From Streptomyces populi (GTDB lineage Bacteria > Actinomycetota > Actinomycetes > Streptomycetales > Streptomycetaceae), in assembly GCF_002911015.1 (NCBI RefSeq), contig NZ_KZ626861.1, forward strand, positions 1 to 64,000: a DNA stretch of 64,000 bases, written 5' to 3'. A model generated the notes under the pieces. The model had not been told where the DNA came from, did no database searches, and saw only the letters and a program-made list of their open reading frames with translations. Of the stretch, positions 42,298 to 49,808 are shown piece by piece. Position numbers and translations under genes: made by a program. The first letter of the stretch is position 1, and every line of letters begins with the position of its first letter.

Positions 42298-43131
42298 TTG
42301 CATCCTCTTCGCCGCGCCACGCCCCGGCGCTACCTCATGTGTCCACCGGTGCACTTCGACGTCACGTACGCGATCAATCCGTGGATGAACCCGGCCAAGC
42401 CGGTGGACGTCCCGCTCGCCCTCGCCCAGTGGGAGGACCTCCGGGACCGTTACCGCTCCCTCGGCCACTCGGTCGAGGAGCTCACCCCCCGTCCGGGCCT
42501 GCCGGACATGGTCTTCGCGGCGAACGGCGCGACGGTCGTGGACGGCCGGGTGCTGGGCGCCCGGTTCGCCTACCCGCAGCGCGAACCGGAGGCACGGGCG
42601 CACCTGGAGTGGTTCCGCGCCCGCGGGTACGGGCGGATCCACGAGGCCGAGCACGTCAACGAGGGAGAGGGCGACTTCGTCGTCACGGGGTCGTACCTGC
42701 TCGCGGGCCGGGGTTTTCGCGCGAGCCCGCTCTCGCACGGGGAGGCGCAGGAGTTCTTCGGCCGCCCGGTGATCGGCCTGGACCTGGTCGACCCGCGCTA
42801 CTACCACCTGGACACGGCCCTCGCCGTCCTCGACGAGGACACGGACGACGTCATGTACCACCCGCCCGCGTTCTCCCCCGGCAGCCGCGAGGTGCTGCGC
42901 CGGCTGTTCCCGGACGCGCTGACCGCGACGGCGGAGGACGCCGCCGCGATGGGCCTCAACGCGGTCTCGGACGGTCTGCACGTGCTGCTGCCGCAGGAGG
43001 CGGCGGGCCTGTTCGACCCGCTGCGGGAACGCGGCTTCGTCCCCGTCGGCGTCGACCTCGGCGAGCTCCTCAAGGGCGGCGGCAGCGTGAAGTGCTGCAC
43101 CCAGGAGCTGCGGGGCCCGGCCCCGGCCTAG
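42298..43131 (+). CDS. Dimethylargininase-like amidinohydrolase (DDAH family)
   Basis: The 277-residue protein probably starts at TTG 42298, because AAGGAG lies six bases before it at 42286-42291. Family motifs are FDVTYAINPWMN, MVFAANGATVVDG, NEGEGDFVVTG (Glu/Asp guanidine binding), LDLVDPRYYHLDTALAVLD (catalytic His) and GGGSVKCCTQEL (nucleophilic Cys at 266 or 267). It would hydrolyse a guanidino substrate such as dimethylarginine. Its TAG stop is part of the left CTAG of the MITE-like element. Confidence 0.88.
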   Translation: MHPLRRATPRRYLMCPPVHFDVTYAINPWMNPAKPVDVPLALAQWEDLRDRYRSLGHSVEELTPRPGLPDMVFAANGATVVDGRVLGARFAYPQREPEARAHLEWFRARGYGRIHEAEHVNEGEGDFVVTGSYLLAGRGFRASPLSHGEAQEFFGRPVIGLDLVDPRYYHLDTALAVLDEDTDDVMYHPPAFSPGSREVLRRLFPDALTATAEDAAAMGLNAVSDGLHVLLPQEAAGLFDPLRERGFVPVGVDLGELLKGGGSVKCCTQELRGPAPA

Positions 43132-43257
43132 GTCCTGTCGTCACATTCCCGTCGTCGCCCGAAGGGCGGCCCTGCGGCGTCGTGGGGGTCCCCCCTGCTC
43201 GAAGAGCTTGGGGGAGTGCCGGGCGTCGCGGGGCAGGCGGGAATGTGACGACAGGGC
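43132..43257. mobile_element. 126-bp MITE-like element with CTAG target duplication
   Basis: Terminal inverted repeats of 20 bp (left GTCCTGTCGTCACATT..., 43132-43151; right 43238-43257) match at 19 of 20 positions. CTAG flanks both ends (43128-43131 and 43258-43261), the 4-bp target duplication typical of some IS5-group elements. The interior is GC-rich with a GGGGGTCCCCCC hairpin and no ORF. It is inserted exactly between two convergent genes and supplies each with its TAG stop. Confidence 0.8.
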
Positions 43258-44250
43258 CTAGGGGGCGTCCCCGGGCGGCCAGGCGTCTCCCCACTCGGCG
43301 TCGCGGGCCGCCTTGTACAGCGGCCCGTGGCGCTTGGTCACCGTCTCCCGGCGCAGCGCCTCGTCCCGCCCGCACAGGTCGAGCAGGACCTGGCCCTTGC
43401 GGATCTGCGGCTTGCGCACGACCCGGGAGGGTGCCGGTGCGGGCGGGAAGCGGGTCGCGGCGACGTAGCTGAACTTCTCGTCCTCGTACGGCAGGGAGCC
43501 GCCCTTGACCTGGCGGTGCAGGGAGGAGCGGGCGACCCGCGCGGAGAAGTGGCACCAGTCCTGGCCGGGGACGATGGGGCAGGCCGCGCTGTGCGGGCAG
43601 GGAGCGGCGACGTGGAGGCCGGCGCCGGTCAGACGCTCGCGGGCGGCGAGGACCCGGGCGTAGCCGTCGGGGGTGCCGGGTTCGATGATCACCACGGCCT
43701 GCGCGGCGGCCGCGGCGGCGTCCACGACGGAGGCGCGGTCGTCCTCGGTGAGCTCGCCGAGGACGTACGAGACGGTGACCAGATCAGTGCTCTCGATGGT
43801 GAGCGCCGCTCCGATACGAGAGCGCTGCCACACGGCGCCCTCCAGTTCCGGGTTGGCGGCGGCGATCTCCCGGCCGAGCGCGAGGGCCGGCTCGGCCCAG
43901 TCGAGCACGGTGACCGGGCGGACGCCCGCCCAGGTGGCGTTCACCGCCCAGGTGGCCGCGCCGGTGCCGCCGCCGACGTCCACGTGACCGCCCGGCGCCC
44001 AGCCGGGCACCGCGTCCGCGAACGCCTCCAGCGCCGCGCACACCGCCTCGAACGTCGCGGGCATCCGGTACGCGGCGTACGCGGCCACGTCCGAGCGGTC
44101 CCGCAGGATCGGCGCGTGGGTCGGGGTGGTCCCCCGGTAGTTCGCGATCAGCCGCTCGACCGCCTGCGCGGCGGTCTTCGGCGGCAGGCCGTCGAGCAGT
44201 CCGGCGAGGGCGCTGCGCAGGGTGTCGGCGGGGGGTACGGGGGCGTTCAC
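43258..44250 (-). CDS. Small ribosomal subunit Rsm22-like methyltransferase
   Basis: The 330-residue protein has a Rossmann SAM-binding motif HVDVGGGTGAATWA, the acidic beta-2 end in VTVLDWAEPAL, and VSYVLGELTEDDR. Cysteine clusters (APCPHSAACPI, QDWCHFS and DLCG) resemble the Fe-S site of mitochondrial Rsm22/METTL17. In mitochondria the family assists small-subunit assembly; the bacterial role is presumed ribosomal. Its stop codon lies in the right CTAG copy of the MITE-like element. Confidence 0.85.
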   Translation of the reverse strand: MNAPVPPADTLRSALAGLLDGLPPKTAAQAVERLIANYRGTTPTHAPILRDRSDVAAYAAYRMPATFEAVCAALEAFADAVPGWAPGGHVDVGGGTGAATWAVNATWAGVRPVTVLDWAEPALALGREIAAANPELEGAVWQRSRIGAALTIESTDLVTVSYVLGELTEDDRASVVDAAAAAAQAVVIIEPGTPDGYARVLAARERLTGAGLHVAAPCPHSAACPIVPGQDWCHFSARVARSSLHRQVKGGSLPYEDEKFSYVAATRFPPAPAPSRVVRKPQIRKGQVLLDLCGRDEALRRETVTKRHGPLYKAARDAEWGDAWPPGDAP

Positions 44251-44301
44251 GGCCCGATTCTCTCAGGTGCCGCGTGTCCCCCGTACCCGCCGGGCGCCCT
44301 C

Positions 44302-45483
44302 TCAGGTGCCGCGCACCGCCCGTCGCAGCCGTGTGGCCGCCGCCGCCCGGGGCGCGTTGTCCGCCGGGCGGCGCCGGGGGTGGACCGTGTTGGCGAGCAG
44401 GACCAGGAACGTGTCCGTCGCCGGGTCCAGGACCAGGGAGGTGCCGGTGAACCCGGTGTGGCCCGCCGCCCCGTGACCGGCGAGGGTGCCCATGAACCAG
44501 GGCTGGTCGAGGGCGAACCCGAGGCCGGGCGGGGTGAGGAGGAGCTCGACGAAGTCGGGACCGAGGATGCGGGCCGGGCCGTAGGAACCGCCCGCGAGCA
44601 GGGTGCGGCAGAACACGGCCAGGTCGTGCGCGGTGGAGAACAGGCCGGCGTGACCGGCCACCCCGCCGAGCGCCCAGGCGTTCTCGTCGTGCACCACTCC
44701 GCGCAGCATGCCCCGGTCCGCCTTGGCCCACGGCCGCCGCTGGTCCTCCGTGGCCGCCGCGCCGGGGCAGGGACCGAAGGCGGTGGAGTTCATCCCGAGC
44801 GGGCGGGTGATGCCGTCCCTGACAAGGATGTCGAGCCCCCGGCCCGTGACGCGTTCCAGCACGTACTGCAACAGGAGCAGGTTGACGTCGGAGTAGCGGT
44901 ACTCGCCCGGCCGCGACGAGGGGGCCTCCGCCCGCAGCAGCGCCAGCCGGGCCGTGTCGTCCGGGCAGTCGTACAGCGGCAGCTCGGGGCGCAGCCCGGA
45001 GGTGTGGGTGAGCAGCTGCCGTACGGTGACGCCGTGCTCGCGGACCGCGCGGAACTCCGGCAGGTACGCGCCGACGCGCGCGTCGATGCCCAGCGTTCCG
45101 CGCTCCAGCTGCTGCACCGCGGCGACCGCGGTGAACAGCTTGGTGAGGGAGGCCAGGTCGAAGGGCGTGTCCACGGTCATCGGCACCCGTGCCCGGGCGG
45201 GCAGTTCGACGCCGGTGTCCTTGTCCTCGTCGTGGGCCGCGTAGCGCACGGCCCAGCCCGCCGCCTCCGCGACGGCGACGACCGGACCCCGTCCCGCGAC
45301 CACCACGACGCCCGCCGCCCACGGGTCGGCCCCGCGGGTGAGGGCGCGGACCTCGTGGACGAGCTGTCGCAGTTCACCGGCGTCGAGTCCGGCCCGTTCC
45401 GGCGTGCCGGTCCGCAGTCGTGGTGCGCTCAGCTCTCCGCCGCCTTTCCGTTCGAAGTACGTCCCGCCCGCCGGGGACGGCAC
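44302..45483 (-). CDS. Beta-lactamase-fold serine hydrolase
   Basis: The protein has the class C/esterase motif SxxK in DLASLTKLF, a YSD motif in YRYSDVNLLLL (Tyr-x-Asn type) and a C-terminal HTGFTGTSL in place of KTG. It is a cytoplasmic or non-classical esterase/peptidase by family; no signal peptide is visible. The start is uncertain: GTG 45483 gives 393 residues and overlaps the MFS gene by 55 bp, while CTG 45432 gives 376 residues with a 4-bp CTGA overlap. Either way it is coupled to the upstream MFS gene. Confidence 0.8.
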   Translation of the reverse strand: MPSPAGGTYFERKGGGELSAPRLRTGTPERAGLDAGELRQLVHEVRALTRGADPWAAGVVVVAGRGPVVAVAEAAGWAVRYAAHDEDKDTGVELPARARVPMTVDTPFDLASLTKLFTAVAAVQQLERGTLGIDARVGAYLPEFRAVREHGVTVRQLLTHTSGLRPELPLYDCPDDTARLALLRAEAPSSRPGEYRYSDVNLLLLQYVLERVTGRGLDILVRDGITRPLGMNSTAFGPCPGAAATEDQRRPWAKADRGMLRGVVHDENAWALGGVAGHAGLFSTAHDLAVFCRTLLAGGSYGPARILGPDFVELLLTPPGLGFALDQPWFMGTLAGHGAAGHTGFTGTSLVLDPATDTFLVLLANTVHPRRRPADNAPRAAAATRLRRAVRGT

Positions 45484-46817
45484 AGTCCCACGAAGCAGGC
45501 GACGGCCACCAGCGCGGCCGCCAGCTGGACGATCGCCATCGGAACGGCGGTGTGCTCCCCGGCGACGCCGACGAGGGGCGAGGCGACCGCGCCGATGAGG
45601 AAGGAGGAGGTGCCGAGCAGGGCGGAGGCGGAGCCGGCCGTGTGCCGCACGCGCATGAGGGCGAGCGTCTGGGTGTTGGGCAGGGCGAGGCCCATGGCGG
45701 ACATCAGCACGAACAGCGCGGCGGCGACCGGGGCGAGCCCGACCGGGCCGAGGGCGCCGGTGGACATCAGCAGCAGCGCGGTCGCGGCGAGGACGACGAG
45801 GGCGAGGCCGGTGGCGAGGACCTTCTCCAGGGCGACCCGGCCGACGAGCAGTTTGCCGTTGACCTGTCCGGCGATGACGAGGCCGACGGAGTTCACGCCG
45901 AAGAGCAGGCTGAAGGTCTGCGGGGAGGCGCCGTACAGGTCCTGGATCACGAACGGCGAGGCCGAGATGTAGGCGAAGAGGGCCGCGAAGGTGAAGCCGC
46001 CCGCGAGCATGTACCCGGCGAAGACGCGGTCGGCGAGCAGCCGGCGCATGGCGCGCAGTGCCTCGCCGACGCCGCCGTCGTGCCGGTCCGCGGGCTCCAG
46101 GGTCTCGGGCAGTTTCGTCCAGACGAGGGCCGTCAGCGCGACGCCGACGGCGGTGAGGACCACGAACACGCCCCGCCAGTCGGTGAGGCGCAGGATCTGT
46201 CCGCCGATGAGCGGCGCGACGACGGGGGCGACGCCGGAGATCAGCATGAGGGTGGAGAAGAACCGGGCCATCGCCACGCCGTCGTACAGGTCGCGGACGA
46301 CGGCGCGGGCGATCACTATCCCGGCCGCGCCCGCGAGCCCCTGGACGAGGCGGAAGGCGACGAGGAGGCCGATGCCGGGCGCGAGGGCGCACAGGGCGGT
46401 GGCGAGGACGTAGACGCCGAGGCCGGCGAGCAGCGGCCGCCGCCGGCCCCACCTGTCGCTCATGGGTCCGACGACGAGCTGCCCGAGCGCCATGCCCGCG
46501 AGGCACGCGGTGAGCGTGAGCTGCACGGTGGCGGCGGGGGCGTGCAGGGAACCGGTGACCTCCGGCAGCGAGGGGAGGTACATGTCCATCGCGAGCGGGG
46601 GCGTGGCGGTGAGCCCGCCGAGGACGAGGGTGACGAGGAGTCCGGTGCGGCCCGGGGCGCCGGGGCCCGCGTGCGGTCGCGGCGCGGCGGCGGACGCCGC
46701 TCCGGTGTCCGCCGACGACGCCTCGGCGACCGTCGGCACGGTGCCCGCGGCGCTTGCCTCCGGTATGTGCCCCCGCGGGCTCTCCTGGTCCCGCGTGGTG
46801 CGGCCACGCTCGGGCAT
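45429..46817 (-). CDS. Bcr/CflA-family multidrug efflux transporter
   Basis: The 462-residue protein has a 55-residue Ala/Pro-rich N terminus and 12 helices. The Bcr/CflA signature is PPLAMDMYLPSLPEV, with motif A GPMSDRWGRRRPLL and ARAVVRDLYDG. It is a proton-coupled exporter of the drug-resistance type. It shares an operon with the following serine hydrolase. Confidence 0.9.
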   Translation of the reverse strand: MPERGRTTRDQESPRGHIPEASAAGTVPTVAEASSADTGAASAAAPRPHAGPGAPGRTGLLVTLVLGGLTATPPLAMDMYLPSLPEVTGSLHAPAATVQLTLTACLAGMALGQLVVGPMSDRWGRRRPLLAGLGVYVLATALCALAPGIGLLVAFRLVQGLAGAAGIVIARAVVRDLYDGVAMARFFSTLMLISGVAPVVAPLIGGQILRLTDWRGVFVVLTAVGVALTALVWTKLPETLEPADRHDGGVGEALRAMRRLLADRVFAGYMLAGGFTFAALFAYISASPFVIQDLYGASPQTFSLLFGVNSVGLVIAGQVNGKLLVGRVALEKVLATGLALVVLAATALLLMSTGALGPVGLAPVAAALFVLMSAMGLALPNTQTLALMRVRHTAGSASALLGTSSFLIGAVASPLVGVAGEHTAVPMAIVQLAAALVAVACFVGLCRPRRAGRTSNGKAAES

Positions 46818-46897
46818 GTGCCCCCCTCTCCGAAAGATGCGGCCCCTATGCTCTCAGTTCGAACAGCGGGTTCGGAGTCAAGGATCAAGGGGCGGGC

Positions 46898-47908
46898 ATG
46901 ACGGGCGAGCGTGAACGCGTGCGGTGGGGGATTCTGGCGACCGGCGGGATCGCCGCGGCGTTCACGGCGGATCTGGTGGACATGCCGGACGCGGAGGTGG
47001 TGGCCGTCGCCTCACGGTCGGACTCCTCGGCGAAGGCGTTCGCCGAGCGGTTCGGGATCCCGCGGGCGTACGGGGACTGGGCGTCCCTCGCCGCGGACGA
47101 GGACGTCGACGTCGTGTACGTCGCCACACCGCACTCGGCGCACCGGGCGGCCGCCGGAATGTGCCTGGAGGCGGGGCGTCACGTGCTGTGCGAGAAGACG
47201 TTCACGCTGAACGCGCGGGAGGCCGGGGAACTGGTCGCGCTCGCCCGCAGCCGCGGCCGCTTCCTGATGGAGGCCATGTGGATGTACTGCAATCCGCTGG
47301 TGGGGCGGCTGAAGGCGCTGGTCGACGACGGTGTGATCGGTGAGATCCGCACGGTGCAGGCCGACTTCGGTCTGGCGGGCCCGTTCCCGCCCTCGCACCG
47401 GCTGCGGGACCCGGCACAGGGCGGCGGTGCGCTGCTCGATCTCGGCGTCTATCCGGTGTCGTTCGCGCAACTGCTGCTCGGGGAGCCCTCGGACGTCGTC
47501 GCGCGAGCGGTGCTCTCCGACGAGGGCGTCGATCTCCAGACGGGTGCGCTGCTCTCTTACGAGAGCGGCGCTCTGGCTTCGGTGCACTGCTCCATCAACG
47601 GCGGCACCCCCGTCACGGCCTCCGTCACCGGCTCCGCGGGCCGCATCGACGTCCCGGGCGGCTTCTTCTTCCCGGAGCACTTCGTCCTGCACCGCGACGG
47701 CCGCGAGCCGGAGACCTTCCGCGCCGACCCCGCCTCCGGCCCCCGCAACAGCCTCAAGCACGAGGCCGCCGAGGTGATGCGCGCCCTGCGCGCCGGTGAG
47801 ACCGAGTCCCCGCTCGTCCCGCTCGACGGCACCCTCGCCGTGATGCGGACGCTCGACACGATCCGGGAGCGCATCGGCGTCCGCTACCCCGGTGAGGCGA
47901 CGGCGTAG
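46898..47908 (+). CDS. Gfo/Idh/MocA-family oxidoreductase
   Basis: The 336-residue NAD(P)-dependent enzyme has the Rossmann start VRWGILATGGIAAAFTADL, VYVATPHSAH and the catalytic-lysine motif CEKTFTLN (EKP is EKT here). GGGALLDLGVYPVSFAQLLLG is the C-terminal domain signature with an Asp and a Tyr in place of the usual D-x-G-x-H. Sugar or polyol oxidation is expected, but no sugar cluster is adjacent. Confidence 0.88.
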   Translation: MTGERERVRWGILATGGIAAAFTADLVDMPDAEVVAVASRSDSSAKAFAERFGIPRAYGDWASLAADEDVDVVYVATPHSAHRAAAGMCLEAGRHVLCEKTFTLNAREAGELVALARSRGRFLMEAMWMYCNPLVGRLKALVDDGVIGEIRTVQADFGLAGPFPPSHRLRDPAQGGGALLDLGVYPVSFAQLLLGEPSDVVARAVLSDEGVDLQTGALLSYESGALASVHCSINGGTPVTASVTGSAGRIDVPGGFFFPEHFVLHRDGREPETFRADPASGPRNSLKHEAAEVMRALRAGETESPLVPLDGTLAVMRTLDTIRERIGVRYPGEATA

Positions 47909-48176
47909 CGCGTCGGGCCCGTCCGGCGGTTCACCGGGAGGAGGCCGAAGCCTCGACCCACACATACGGAAGCCGAACCTCCGGGCCGTATGGGCCGTTG
48001 GTGCGCTTATGCTCAGCATCTCCCTTTCAGAGCTTCACAGTTGGAGCACACTGCTTCGGTACGACCACGGTCCACACCGATGGGGGAGGTGGCGGCCGCT
48101 CCGCGGCCCGGGAGGGGGCGGACCTCGCGCAAGGCCGCGAGGTGTGCACCGGACCGCGGAGCGACCGCCCCCGTCG
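47909..48176. other. Gap with promoter-like segment but no gene
   Basis: This 268-bp gap lies between convergent genes. Unusually, bases 47950-48075 are lower in GC and include TTGGTG...TATGCT-like elements and a strong GGGGGAGG (48082-48089) before a GTG, but no reading frame with normal coding bias follows. It may be a decayed gene start or a non-coding RNA promoter. Confidence 0.35.
48122..48143. terminator. Hairpin after the D,D-carboxypeptidase gene
   Basis: ACCTCGCG and CGCGAGGT form a perfect 8-bp stem with a 6-nt loop, 34 bp beyond the stop of the minus-strand carboxypeptidase gene. Confidence 0.5.
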
Positions 48177-49448
48177 TCAGCCCTGCCGGGGGCCTTCCGT
48201 CTCGGCCACCTCAGCGGTCTCGGCCACCTCAGCGGTCTCGGCCGTCCCGGTCACCTCGGCGGCCCCGGTCACCTCGGCCGTCCCGGCCGCCACGGTCGGC
48301 TCCCCCGCGGACCGGCGCCTGCGGGTGCGCAGCGCGAGCGCGCCGCCCGCCAGGAGCGCCACCGCCGCCCCGGCCCCGCCTATCAGACCCCACGGCGCGC
48401 CGTCCGACTTCCCGGCCGCGGCCGGGGCCGGAGCGCCCGCCGCCGCCTTCGCCGCCTTCCGGGCGGGGGCCTCGCTCGCGCCGCGCTCGCTGAGCGGATC
48501 GACCAGCCTGCCGACCGGCTCGGCGTGCGCGCCCTTCCCGAAGCCCCAGTCGAGCAGCCGGGCCGTCTCCTCGTAGACGCCGTTGCCGCCGCTCTTGGGG
48601 TGCATCACCGTGACGAGCAGGGTCCGTCCGTCGCGGGTCGCCGCGCCGGTGAAGGTGTTGCCGGCGTGGCTGGTGTAGCCGTTCTTCACCCCGATCAGGC
48701 CCTCGTACGGCTTCATCCCCCACGCGCCCGTCAGCAGACGGTCGGTGTTCTGGATCTGGAAGGTCTTCTTGCCGCCGGCCGGGAAGTCCGCGGTCCTCAT
48801 CGAGCAGTACTCGCGGAAGTCGGCGTCCGCGAGGCCGTGCCGGGCGAAGAGCGCCAGGTCGTACGCGGACGACAGCTGACCCTTGTGGTCGAACCCGTCG
48901 GGGCTGACCACATGGGTGTCCAGGGCCTGTAGGTCCTCCGCGAGCGCCTGCATCTCGGCGACGGTGGCCGGGATGCCGCCGTTCATGTGGCTGAGCACGT
49001 GCACCGCGTCGTTGCCGGAGCGCAGGAAGACGCCCTGCCACAACTGCTCGACGGTGTAGGTGATGCCGGGCTTGATGCCGACGAGGCTGGAACCCGCGGG
49101 GACGTCGGCGAGGTCGGCGTCGACCACCTTGTACGTCTCGGCGCGCTCGAACTTCTTCAGCACGGTGTCCGCGAACAGCATCTTCAGGGTGGAGGCGGGC
49201 GGAAGACGCAGGTGCGCGTTGTACGAGGCGAGCACCTCGCCGGTGGTGTGGTCCGCCACCAGCCAGGAGCGGGCGGTGAGGTGCTCGGGCAGCCCCGACG
49301 CGCCGATCGCCTGGACCCCGGAGCGGGCCAGCCTCGCACCGCCGATCGTCGACGTGGCGTACGCGGTGGTGGCCGTCGCGGCGGCGAGGGGGACGGCGGC
49401 GGCGAGGCCCAGGACGGCACGGCGGGAGAGCCCGGAAGAATCACGCAT
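48177..49448 (-). CDS. D-alanyl-D-alanine carboxypeptidase (peptidase S11), membrane anchored
   Basis: The 423-residue protein has a twin-arginine-like signal (LSRRAVLGLAAAVPLAA), the S11 domain (about 55-300) and a C-terminal membrane helix (about 345-365) with a repetitive Glu/Thr/Ala tail. The catalytic motifs are SxxK in PPASTLKML, SxN in RSGNDAV and KNG in GVKNGYT instead of KTG. It trims peptidoglycan stem peptides outside the membrane. ATG 49448 is preferred because it begins the signal. The tail is encoded by near-identical 18-bp repeats. Confidence 0.88.
   Translation of the reverse strand: MRDSSGLSRRAVLGLAAAVPLAAATATTAYATSTIGGARLARSGVQAIGASGLPEHLTARSWLVADHTTGEVLASYNAHLRLPPASTLKMLFADTVLKKFERAETYKVVDADLADVPAGSSLVGIKPGITYTVEQLWQGVFLRSGNDAVHVLSHMNGGIPATVAEMQALAEDLQALDTHVVSPDGFDHKGQLSSAYDLALFARHGLADADFREYCSMRTADFPAGGKKTFQIQNTDRLLTGAWGMKPYEGLIGVKNGYTSHAGNTFTGAATRDGRTLLVTVMHPKSGGNGVYEETARLLDWGFGKGAHAEPVGRLVDPLSERGASEAPARKAAKAAAGAPAPAAAGKSDGAPWGLIGGAGAAVALLAGGALALRTRRRRSAGEPTVAAGTAEVTGAAEVTGTAETAEVAETAEVAETEGPRQG
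48206..48241. repeat. 18-bp tandem repeat encoding the AEVAET tail
   Basis: Two identical 18-bp units (CTCGGCCACCTCAGCGGT) are followed by degenerate copies to about 48290. They encode the repeated Ala-Glu-Val-Ala-Glu-Thr tail of the carboxypeptidase, and are prone to copy-number change. Confidence 0.7.
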
Positions 49449-49663
49449 CCCGGGACCGTACAAAGTCCGTCCGGGAAGCCCGACAGCGGGGTCGTAAAAG
49501 GAAGGAACGCTGATTTTGAAGCGGTGGCAAAATCGGGTGCGCGGAAGCGGATCCGGGCGAACGGAACCGGTCGGCGGCCCGCGGGGACCGCGTCCGCGGC
49601 GGGCCCGCCCGTCCGCGTCACGGGGCCACTCAACAGCGGTTTCCTGGCAATGAGCCCTTGAAA
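49449..49663. other. Upstream part of the gap between carboxypeptidase and ABC permease
   Basis: This stretch is the first part of a 360-bp gap between divergent genes. It contains the presumptive carboxypeptidase promoter (AT-rich GATTTTGCCACCGC on the minus strand near 49510-49530). I see no ORF. Confidence 0.35.
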
Positions 49664-49801
49664 GGCTGAGAATGGGCTGTCTGACCCAATATTGATTCAG
49701 GGGTCCGGATTCTCAGCCCTCGCACATCTCTTACTCAGCCCGGCTCAAAGGTTCCTCCATAGCTTTTGGCCGCGCCCACAGGGGCGCCAAGAACCTTTGA
49801 G
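49664..49801 (+). promoter_or_regulatory. Strongly folded leader before the MacB-like ABC operon
   Basis: Two nested hairpins occur: GGCTGAGAAT (49664-49673) pairs with ATTCTCAGCC (49709-49718), with an inner GACCC/GGGTC stem; and CTCAAAGGTTC (49744-49754) pairs with GAACCTTTGAG (49791-49801), with an inner GC stem. The second arm reaches into the GAGGAACGGG ribosome region, 7 bases before the ATG. CTCAGCC also recurs directly at 49712 and 49734. It could be an attenuator, an SD-masking element or a set of regulator sites. Confidence 0.55.
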
Positions 49802-49808
49802 GAACGGG

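Noticed and set aside
42257..42388. A Cys-rich 43-codon ORF (MSTNCPCGCVRSLPC...) overlapping the DDAH start
   Set aside because: Tempting as a cysteine-responsive leader peptide, but it shares its bases with the DDAH start, has no clear ribosome site and ends inside the gene.
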